Below are positions 54,816 to 64,000 of a DNA stretch of 64,000 bases, piece by piece (the stretch's first letter is position 1; every line of letters begins with the position of its first letter). Where the stretch lies: assembly GCF_905220565.1 (NCBI RefSeq), contig NC_059409.1, forward strand, positions 5,835,501 to 5,899,500, written 5' to 3'. The DNA is from Melitaea cinxia (lineage: Eukaryota; Arthropoda; Insecta; Lepidoptera; Nymphalidae). Both the position numbers and the translations under genes were made by a program. A model generated the notes under the pieces. It ran no database searches and was not told the origin of the DNA. It saw only the letters and a list, made by a program, of their open reading frames with translations.

Positions 54816-56197
54816 TCGTTAGATAAATATCAATAGGTGTATATGAAAAATCCTCTGGAAGATAAGCTTCATTATAGTGTTCTAATAACCTTACACGTAT
54901 TTTTCATAAATTATATATATACTGAAAAATCTTTCAACTGTCTCATATGTAAAATTAGATTTAACGTAAAATAAGAGTCGTCGGAACTGTCACGAAAAGT
55001 CTCACTGTCTCGACGCCTTGAAAAATAGCAATATCTTTATAAGTTACGTACGACGTACTACAACGTGCAGCCGCTGGTGTTCATTAAAGAACGGAGCTAG
55101 CTTATTCAGTTGTTGTGTGTACTTGAATAATTTATTTTGCCTTAACGACTATTCAGGATATATTATAGAGACAGAACAAATTCTTTATGATAATTTTCTA
55201 GTTAATGAAAATCAAGCGACATCCTAAATACCATATACCATATACCGTATTAAAACGTATTTTTTATAACACTAGGATAGCAAAAAAATTTACGCGCCGC
55301 CTGATGGTATGTGGATAAAGCCAATTACACCATGATCACCACATTCGCTCTAAAGATCCCTCTCTGCCTCTTAGACTAAGCAAGTAAATAGCAAAGAATT
55401 GAGTTTGAACCCAATAATTTATTTTTCAGTCGACTCTTACAACAAGTGCCTCAAATATGAAAGGTCATAGTAAAAAACGTTAGCATTTGTGTTTCTCACT
55501 GTAAGCTCTATTGGTTCTTCCTTTTAGTTGCTACCCAACTTTTTCCTCTTTGGTATTAAACGCCTTACCACCCTTAGTTATGAATGTGTTGAAAGTAAAG
55601 TAACTTCAATCAAAGGGAAAAAAGTAATAACTTTCACATAAATGCTAGTACGCTACGACTCGTATAAAAATAAAAAATTTATATGGCAGACGACTTTTAT
55701 TTATTTTTTTCTCTAATTTACGAGCATATCTGGCTAAGTGGAGACCATAAAGAGCTATGTACAAGAGAAAGCACTAGAGAAAACGCATTTTCTTGAAGTG
55801 CTAGTCTCATCCTACATAATGTAACTTGTTTAGATAAACATTATGATTTACTTTTCCATTTATTTATTTATTTCTTTTTTGATTATCCTTACACAAGAAA
55901 ACCTTCCTTTATAACTCCGTTGTCCTTTCGTTTACGTAATCTTGACTATATTTATTAAATAAGATAAAAACTTATTTTTTTAATACATATAATGCATAGT
56001 ACGACACTATAAAAAAAGTTGGATATTGGAAAGATAACTAAGCAAAGTATATATCGTTTTAATTTAATGAGTGTCATTGACATTTCTACGTAATAAATAT
56101 TTAATTTCAAGTTTGAAATCAAATACCTTATCTAAATATTACAATTTCGTGTAAATTTAACATTCATATGAGGTTACCTTTTATTTGTTTACTAATA
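54816..56197. other. AT-rich DNA, no firm feature
   Basis: 55295-55380 ('cgccgcctgatggtatgtgg') may be a weak inverted SINE-C-like fragment. A 69-codon frame at 55018 starts at TTG and has no recognised motif. Confidence 0.35.
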
Positions 56198-56275
56198 CTT
56201 TATTGCACAATACATTAAAGAATTGTACAAAAGGCGGGCTTAATGCTAAAAGCATTTTCTACCAGCCAACCTTAG
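56198..56275 (-). mobile_element. Jockey-type LINE 3' end, inverted
   Basis: On the minus strand: 'ggttggctggtagaaaatgc', 'agcccgccttttgtacaatt' and 'gtgcaataaagta'. The wording (lgWLVENAF-like end, 'ccgccttttgtac' UTR and 'caataaagta' end) is the common lepidopteran Jockey 3' terminus; compare 61855-62005. Confidence 0.6.
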
Positions 56276-59021
56276 GACGTACCAGAGCAGACATTTTTTG
56301 TATATTCTTCATATTTTTCTTTATTAGAATCCAATTTCAAGCGTCCATATAAAAATAATATTAGAAAAAAGATAAGTATTATTTATATAAATTGAAATCA
56401 AAATAGTATAAAACCTTCAAAAATAAATACTAAAAAACATAACATACTTTAACTAATAAAAAAAATTAAAGACATGTAACATTAGAGAAAAGTCTTTCTA
56501 AGCTAGAAAACCATTACACTACGTCATTAAAGTATAATTACTTTAATGAAGCAGTACAATATACCCTTGAAGCTTGAAAATATAACAAAAGGATATAAAG
56601 TCCTTTATCAGAAATGTCCTATAAAGCATTTTGTTGCATCTTATAGAAGCAATTTTTAAATATATAGATACGTAAAAACCACTGTTCGTTAGACTCCCTA
56701 CTTAAATGTTTATTTTCCCTTTTGTTAGTTTAATTCATCTTTAGTTTAGAAACAAAAATAATATGGGAAATAATAGAGAAAGGCTAACAAATATGTATAA
56801 AAAATAATGATAATTTATTTTAATTAAATTTTTTCTTTTTTAGTAGTATACATTTTTAAATGGAAATAATTCAGAAGGTTGATTAGGAATGATCGTAGCT
56901 AATCAAAAAAATATAAACCCCGTACATCTGCGAACATCAACAATCATCATCAACGAACAGCGACCACAAGTGATAGGAAGTTTACCGGATAAGCAATTGC
57001 ACAATAAAAATAAGATACAAACAAAACGGAAATGAGACGAATTATTTAAATTGATTTTTTATGTTTGTAGTTAAACACACATTAATGAATTACAAACGTA
57101 AAATTATTTCATTTTATTACTTACAAAAATAAAACGAAAATTAAATGTCCAATATTTATTTTGAAAGGCAAAATTTTGTGCAGAGAAAGAAATGTACAAA
57201 AATGTTAATAAGCTTTTCTTAGAAAGAGTATGAAATATGATTTCGACAAATATAGGAATGGAAAGACTCCTAAACAAACAAGTCGAGGACGCGTAGCTAA
57301 TAATCATGTTGGTATAGATTTCTGAGTTATTTATATGGGACTCCATTGGTGCGTTTTGAGGTCAATATCGCCAATTACAACAAAATGGATCATTCTTATG
57401 AGTGAGCCAGGAATGAGCACGTTTGTATTGATCCAATTGTTGTTAAAGCCTGATAAAATATTTCAGAAAATTTTTAACGTTTTATTATATAACGCTATAA
57501 TAATATTTAATTAAATTCTTTTAAAAACAATTTTTTTTAACACAACGACGTATTTGCTTTCATTATAATAATTAATACTAGAATAACAAATTTTATTTTC
57601 CGATGAAATCCTATGATCCAGTAATTATTTTTGAATAATGAAGGCATAGTAAACAGTTTTAAGAGCTTTAACTCAGGAATAGAACTCTTAACATAATGTA
57701 TTCCAGTTAAATTAATCTTGCCGTCTCTTCTAAAGCATAACGTACTTTCCGAAGTAGTTTTTATTAGCTTTTTAATAACTTCATGGAATTTTAAAATGTT
57801 GATTCAAAAGTGGGTTTATAATATTGTTCAATAAAGTAATTTTTAATTTTGTGTGTGATCGTTGTTCTCTATTATTTCTTATTAATACAGGTATAATAGG
57901 TTATTTTGGCAAGATCTTGTGTGTATCTCTCTTAGGTCAACTAATTTCAGGTCAGTTTATTATACTACTCTTCTGATACACAAAATTTCACTTGACATAT
58001 CTAACACGTTCTCGATAAAACTGTATGTTACAATACAGATATGAGGAAAAAAATTCACTGATAGTCTTGCTCAGTAAATGGGCTGTCCAACAAAAAAGAA
58101 TTTTTCAAGTCGCACAACAACAAACAAACAAACTTTGACCTTATATAATATTAGTATAGAGTTCAACTTTATTCATATTATGAACATATAATGTTTCACG
58201 TTCTTTCAAAAATAAAAGTTCGAATTTCAATATATAAATACTTTTTATATATAATTTTTAACTTTTTTTATTTTATTTTTATTTATATTGTAGTATAAGT
58301 ATTATACTATTATTTATATTTATAGAATTAAACACAAATTCCAAATCCTTTTAAATCAAAAAATATATATTTACTGCAATTATACATACACTTAAATAAT
58401 TAAATAAAAACATTTTAACGAAAATCAAAGCGCATGAAACAAAACTAGGCTCTTAAATACTTATTCATTGTAATTCCATTAATTTATTTGTAACTGCGCT
58501 TGCTTTCGCGAGTTCACAAAGACGATGCCAACAATCTATTTTATCAGACTGAGACATTTAATCGCGGCAATCAATTATCGGCCTCTCTTCAACCGCAGAA
58601 CAGCAACAAAACAAAATAATTTCCTTCATCATTAATCTTGGTAAAATATTCAACAGCCAACTTTCTTAAGTTGTTTAGAAAAAATAGCAAGTATTTTAAA
58701 TATATTATTTTATCCTAACTTTCCTTTTAAGTTTTTTTCTTTTCAGTGGTTCAAAAATTATGTCTGCAATTCCTGCCTGGAGTCAGGGTATAATGTATGT
58801 ATTATTTACATTCATATATAACAAAAAATAATTGTTGCTACATCAGTTAGCAGCACGTTTGGCAGACAGGTTTTAAGATGCTTTTTATGTCGAAAAAGTT
58901 TATAAATAATAAGCTAGCTATTATGTATATTACTATATTTTTATTTGAACAATAGTTTTGCTTGTTACAAATTGTGTTGATATTTATGAACAAAACTGTA
59001 TGTGATCCTTGAACGTTATTA
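56276..59021. other. Long AT-rich stretch
   Basis: Only a repeat-like end near 58140 ('ccttatataatattagtata') was noticed in about 2.7 kb. Open frames are short and low-complexity. Confidence 0.4.
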
Positions 59022-59300
59022 ACTGAGGTAGGGCAAAGCAGGAAATTCCCTGCTAAAAATATGAAGCAGCCCGACTGGGGTAGTATAAAATCACAGCTAA
59101 ATAATACTGTTTTCCAGCAGTGTTGTGTTCCTGTTGGTAAGTAAGATGACCAGAGCTCCTGGGGGGAATCGGGGATAGGATCGACAATGCGCTTGCCATG
59201 CTTCTGGTTTTGCAGGCGTCTATAAGCTACGGTAATCGCTTACCATCGGGTGAACCGTACGCTTGTTTACCTACCAAGTTATATATAAAAAAAAAAAAAA
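59022..59300 (+). mobile_element. SINE-C copy 3
   Basis: Near full length, with a small internal deletion near 59083 ('gtagtataaaatcacagc') and a 14-A tail. Confidence 0.8.
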
Positions 59301-60339
59301 CATTTTTACTAATTTACATATTCTTAATATTAAATCCAAATCGAGATAAATATATGAAACCTTATTTTATGAATTGATTTATCAAACTACATCTTAAATT
59401 ATATAATGGTACTCGGCTATAAATCTATATTTTAATTTCTAAGTCTACTTGTAAGAAATTCTTAAGTTATAAATGTTAACGCTAAGACTTATAGACCCAG
59501 ACACAAGACTGAAATATTTCGGCTCACCTAATTATCTTATTTTATATGAAACAATACTACTTATACAAATCTAAAAATTAAACTGCTTAAAATTAAGTCA
59601 TCGCAGGATTTGTAGATCTCGAAGCCTGAACGATGATGAAATAATTATTTTTTCTGAATAAGATAATAATAAATACAGCCAAATGCTTAATTTTAATAGT
59701 AATAAGGAAGATAGTAATAGTAATACGAAAACGACTCTTCGAAATAAAAACTAGATTGTACGGTCTTGCTCCTTATTAATATTTTCCCCAAAGTTGTACA
59801 ACAAAAACCCGGCTCAACTCTGATACATCAAAATGTAGTAATATTTTTAGTACATAACTTTTCTGTCATAGAACCCTTAAAAGTATGGGTAATATTCGAT
59901 GTATGCCATTTGTTTTCTACGGGAATTCCTTTGTGAATAGATGGAAAGAATATTAATAAAACTGAATATAAGTATCCTGTTTTACATAACGATTATGTAG
60001 TTTAGAAGTATTACGGATTGTACATAAACCTGTTTCATACTCGTGTCTTGACATAGAGAGAAATCGATTCCTAATACCCTTTATAGAAATTTTACCCTCT
60101 GAAGAGATACATATAATAATGTCCATATTGTCAACAAATTTTTTACATAGTAAATATACTTAATGATTTCCATACATGTTTACATGATATCGGCGATCGA
60201 TTTTATTTTGTTTGCTCTTTTGATGTAGAGCAGCACACAGAGACCTAGTAATAGGAAACGGAAAAAGTACGTCTTTCGTTTTTGATAGAATATACTATAT
60301 ATAAGTTTTTTGATAGATAAATAATTATGTGTTTGTGTA
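59301..60339. other. AT-rich non-coding DNA
   Basis: No recognised feature. Confidence 0.4.
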
Positions 60340-60345
60340 TGTATG

Positions 60346-60379
<34 letters not shown>
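60340..60379. repeat. (TA)n microsatellite
   Basis: TATG units pass into an uninterrupted TA run that touches the end of the family E element at 60386. Confidence 0.9.
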
Positions 60380-60385
<6 letters not shown>

Positions 60386-60785
60386 CTAGCTGACTCGGCA
60401 AACGTTGCCGTTGTCTTGCCGCTAAACGCTATTTAAAAATAGGGGTTGGTCTAGAAGGGTCGAAAATTTAGGGTTGTATATATTTTTCAACGCCAAATCA
60501 TAATAAGATAAAAAATAATATTTCTCGCTTGTTTCTTTTTCTTTTATGTTATTTGTATTGTTTTTGGTTGTACAATAAAGTATATTTGTATTGTATTGTA
60601 ATAATAATTTATCTAAAGTTAAAAAAATTTAGGTGTGGGCCTACCCTTAACATTTAGGGGGATGAAAAATAGATGTTGTTCGATTCTCAGACCTACCCAA
60701 TATGCACACAAAATTTTATGAGAATCGTTTCGGAGGAGTTTAACTACAAACACCGCGACACGAGAATTTTATATATTAGATAGAA
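60386..60785 (-). mobile_element. Helitron-like family E copy interrupted by a LINE tail
   Basis: On the minus strand the 3' end is CTAG at 60386-60389, preceded by the stem CGGCAA-cgt-TTGCCG. The other end is 'cgcgacacgagaattttata' (60750-60770). Inside, 60500-60605 ends 'ttgtacaataaagtatattt' plus (GTATT)n, which looks like a nested forward LINE tail. Confidence 0.6.
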
Positions 60786-61775
60786 TCTGAATCTCGGAAA
60801 CGGCTCCAACGATTTTCATGAAATTTAGTATGCAGGCAATTTCGGAGGAGATAAATAAATCTAGGTAGGATTCATTTTTTTTTTTTGGAAGGAAGTTCCT
60901 TACGGCAGGCTTGACATTTGGCTGGGCGACCGAACTGAAAAAAATGTGATACTAAAACCATAAGAAAAATATATAACGGAAGTGACGTAATATCAGTCAC
61001 ACGACTGTATAATATGACGTTTGTAAAACTAAAATATTAGTAGTAAACTTTTTTTAAATTATTTATGTAATTTTATACTGTCGACAAATATAAATAAAGA
61101 CACATGTTTTTTTATTTCACTTAATAGTTTGAATTATTATTATTATTATTATTTTGTTTGATTTATTTTATTTTACGGTATTTGCTATTTTCTAAAATAC
61201 TAAATTTCCTAAATTCTTTTATGTATTTAATTAAAAACCAATCAACAAAATTAAAAAAAATCAAGAACTAGAAAATATATATATAATTCAACATTTTTTT
61301 TTTTCGGAAGGAACTTCGTTCCTACTTGGTTCCTATGACACCACATAATTTTTTTTTTAGAAAATGTCGTTTTATCCCAGTTTTAAACAATGAAAAAATA
61401 TCGTTAGAATACAAAGGTAAATTTCGTAAATCCCAGTAAAGTTGTAATAGCCCAGGTGGGAAATCGGCCGGTCGTGAACCGAATGAACCGAAAATGACCA
61501 CGGTTCCTATCCTGGGTCGTTATTTTTATTTCTTTTTTTTTCTAATTGCACTCATCCAATAATGTATGTAAAATCGAAAAATATTATTCATATTTTATCA
61601 TTATTATATTTTAATTATTTTTTTTATTTTTGATTTTTTATATTTATATTTTTTATCACTGTCGGTAAAAAAAATAGTATTCATATTTTACAAATATGTA
61701 ATTCATATTTAAATATGATTTCCAAAAAACTCGATTTACTGAAAATACCGAGCTAAGCTCGGTCACCCAGGTACT
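60786..61775. repeat. Composite of Helitron-like and LINE-like fragments
   Basis: 60786-60960 has 'tctcggaaacggctccaacg' and 'ggaaggaagttccttacggc'. 61030-61130 is copy 2 of the LINE-like 3' end at 50395. 61294-61346 has 'aaggaacttcgttcctactt', a short palindrome. 61740-61770 has the stem CCGAGC-taa-GCTCGG before 'tcacccaggtact'. Boundaries between pieces are not resolved. Confidence 0.45.
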
Positions 61776-61854
61776 GAGTATAATATATGTACATATATGT
61801 ACATGTGTATGTTACATAACATTTTTGCCCCCCATCGCACACTCCTTATTTAGT

Positions 61855-62005
61855 CCTCTGCCTAAAGGTTGCAGAGAGAGATCGCTGTATTTGTGTTAAA
61901 GCCGCCTATTGCAACTGACGCAAATTCTCTTTTTATATATCATTTGTAATACTGTTAAAACCTTGTATTCGTGAGCGAAAGTTTAAATAAATATCACAAT
62001 GTAAC
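61855..62005 (+). mobile_element. Jockey-type LINE 3' end, degenerate
   Basis: 'aaggttgcagagagagatcg', 'aaagccgcctattgcaactg' and 'aagtttaaataaatatcac' match the order of the inverted copy at 56198-56275. Confidence 0.5.
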
Positions 62006-62640
62006 TAAAAATAATTCAGTTTAACGACTCAGAGCAGAGACAATCATCTGACACATCATGCAAGTTCATATTTCAATAAATACGAGAGTCTGTTATCATA
62101 TTGACTTATAGAATCGAAAAGTTAAATAGATTTTACGACAGAGTCAACGAGATCGTCTCGAAAGTTATCGCACGAATCTCGCCTCACACTCAAAGCTAAG
62201 CTTATATAAAATTATTTATTACTACGATTGTAGTATCTCAAGAATCTCCAAGGTGTTTTGTCAATTTTTAATATTTGCAGACTAAAATAATAAAATATTG
62301 CTCTTTTTTTATAATTGATTTATCTATTTTAAATATTCATTTTGAAGCCTATATTAAAGAAAGATTCTTTTGTCATATGTAAGTTGGGCTTTACAAACAA
62401 AATAAGGATATTTTATTTTATTTTATTTTATTTATTTATTTTCAAAATATCCGGATCCGTATATCCGTATATCCGTATTCTACTCTTTTATTATCGAAAA
62501 AAAATTGAGTATCGTTAGAAATCAAATGGTCGACATATATTTCAGGCAGTTTTATTGACATTTATGACGTCCCTTTGAGACGTCTGGTTAATTTCTTTTT
62601 GACATGTAGTTAAATAATACTTACGTATGCTCGAATAAAA
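62006..62640. other. AT-rich DNA with small simple repeats
   Basis: (TTTTA)n at about 62411-62441 is followed by 'atccgtatatccgtatatcc', a 10 bp unit repeated about 2.5 times. Confidence 0.5.
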
Positions 62641-62697
62641 ATATGGTAAACTTACGCTTACGCTTCAATAATATGGTAAACTTACGCTTACGCTTCA
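62641..62697. repeat. 30 bp tandem duplication at a SINE 3' end
   Basis: 62641-62670 and 62671-62697 match base for base until the second unit passes into the SINE-A tail ('cttacgcttacgcttca'). The duplicated unit includes the SINE's own (gcgtaa)n tail plus 'tttaccatat'. Confidence 0.85.
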
Positions 62698-63032
62698 GCC
62701 TGTATATCCCACTACTGGACATAGGCCTCTTTCCCCATGTAGGACAAAGATCAGAGCTTAGTCCACCACGATGCTCCAATGCGGGTTGGCGGGTATATTC
62801 CCTACTACAAGTAACGATCGCTATCAAGGGTACATGATAACAACCGGGACCGACGGCTTAACGTGCTCTCCGAGGCACGGTGGGGAGACCCACAAGGACT
62901 GCACAAACACCCAGACCACGGCAAACACCTATATGACCAATGAAAATGTTTGTCATGTGCGGGGATCGAACCCGCAACCGCCAGCGCAACAGACACAATC
63001 CATAGCTGTGACCGTTCCGCCAACGTGGCGTC
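62691..63032 (-). mobile_element. SINE-A, full length and well conserved
   Basis: On the minus strand it has A box 'tggcggaacgg', B box GGTTCGATCC, the 'gtggtctgggtgtttgtgca' body and the tail. With 20505-20850 it is the best copy in the window. Confidence 0.85.
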
Positions 63033-63312
63033 TAAGTGGTAAATTTACTTTGTTTCAATCCATAGGTATGTTGTTATTTAATTAATTGGATTTAATTTGA
63101 CTTGAGATATGACGTTTGTAAATTCTGCGCTAATAAATCGCCTTCGGTACTGTACGAGTACTTGACATGTATATAATTTGAAAGTCAAAATATGTACTAA
63201 CATTTCGAATTACATTTCTTATTTCAAAAGAAACATAATAAAAAGTACATAGTAGCTCGAATTATTATTATTACTGTAGTATTATTAAGTATTATTAATA
63301 TTATTAATATTA

Positions 63313-63648
63313 CTGAGTGGCTACGGCAGTAACGAATATAGACACCCCCTCTCTTCCCACGGGTGTCGTAAGAGGCGACTATGGGATAACACAGTTCCGC
63401 TACCGCCTTGGAACTTATAAAACCGACCGATGGCGGGATAACCATCCAACTGCTGGCTATGAAATACACAGGCCGAGGCGGGCAGCAGCGTCTTCGGTGC
63501 GACAAAGCCAGCCCTGCGGTCACCAACCCGCCTGACCAGCGTGGTGACTATGGGCAAAACACATGAGTGCACTCCAAATTTGGCGCGAACTTGTAGAGGC
63601 CTATGTCCAGCAGTGGACTGTATTAGGCTGAAGTGATGATGATGATAA
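63313..63648 (+). mobile_element. SINE-B, full length
   Basis: 'ctgagtggctacggcag' start, 'tgcgacaaagccagccctgc' middle, and 'tgtccagcagtggactgta' with (GAT)n end; about 335 bp, matching the length fixed by target duplications at 21176-21508. Confidence 0.85.
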
Positions 63649-64000
63649 CCATGCCCAGTCTTTTTTATACTCAAACCTTAGTTTTGTTGTGATTTGCAGC
63701 CAAAACGCGAACTATCCTCTTAAAATAATAATTATCATAGCACCGTCAATGTAATTAATTAAACCTGCCACAAATTTAATAAAAGTAAACATTGTAACTT
63801 TTTAATACACGATTTTTAATTAAATAAAACTCACAGACATTTTGAATCAAATTAATATCTGTAATGAATTTTAATCCGTGTAATAATTGAATCTAAAACT
63901 AATCTAGAATTTCATATCTTGAAAGACGACCGTTCTCGTGATCGAAGAAAGTAGAAATTGCAGACCTTATAAAGAGATAGGATATCATTAAAATATTTTT
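63649..64000. other. AT-rich non-coding DNA
   Basis: No recognised feature up to the window edge. Confidence 0.4.

Noticed and set aside
62771..63085. 104-codon frame over SINE-A
   Set aside because: SINE body read in sense and antisense; not a protein gene.
63321..63674. Long frames on both strands over SINE-B
   Set aside because: The same sequence is a non-coding repeat at four other places; frames are by-products of its GC content.

Overview
This is a 64 kb window of AT-rich animal nuclear DNA from an insect, almost certainly a lepidopteran. It carries several copies of tRNA-derived SINEs resembling the Metulj type described from butterflies, RTE/Jockey/R1/I-type LINE fragments, and many short elements that end in a hairpin followed by CTAG|T, as Helitrons do. 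I find no complete, intact protein-coding host gene, no intact tRNA or rRNA gene, and no CRISPR array. The window reads as intergenic or deep intronic DNA built up by layers of mobile elements.

Repeat families, named here for cross-reference. SINE-A is a tRNA-derived SINE of about 345 bp with A and B boxes and a tail ending in a 'ggcctatgcccagtagtggg' motif. SINE-B is a 333 bp element starting 'ctgtgtggctac' and ending 'tgtccagcagtggactgta' plus a GAT-rich tail. SINE-C is a poly(A)-tailed repeat of about 280 bp starting 'actgaggtagggc'. Family D has ends containing 'aaccgacttcaa' and its inverse, plus a terminal palindrome GTTTGC-NN-GCAAAC. Families E, F, G and K are non-autonomous Helitron-like repeats. 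Family H is an unclassified repeat present in three copies.

Layout. 1-290: a LINE 3' end. 1.2-1.9 kb: a GC-richer island with a TATA box and a strong splice donor, possibly a non-coding first exon. 3.65-4.66 kb: a chimeric retro-insertion of an R1-type LINE 3' end joined to the first 51 nt of U6 snRNA, bounded by an 11 bp target duplication. 4.7-12 kb: SINEs and Helitron-like repeats. 12.2-12.6 kb: a dead mariner. 14.2-15.9 kb: a decayed reverse-transcriptase gene with a poly(A) tail and a LINE tail nested inside it. 16.5-24.3 kb: SINE-B and SINE-A copies, two orphan spliced-looking terminal exons and a large inverted repeat. 24.6-32 kb: more SINEs and a 130 bp minisatellite. 33.3-36.3 kb: a 5'-truncated I-group LINE with reverse transcriptase and RNase H domains, inserted into a family E element. 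37-46 kb: further repeats and a transposase-type zinc-finger relic. 47-52.8 kb: the least repeat-dense part, with two unidentified open frames, some non-repetitive islands and a GATA-motif cluster. 52.86-53.10 kb: a heat-shock promoter fused to a Helitron-like end with no gene behind it. 53.5-64 kb: families D, G, SINE-C, E, SINE-A and SINE-B again.

Nothing here forms a working operon or pathway. What connects the parts is mobile-element biology: non-autonomous SINEs carrying LINE-like tails, nested insertions that give a relative order of events, and capture of host RNA (U6) and of a host promoter (hsp type) by mobile DNA.
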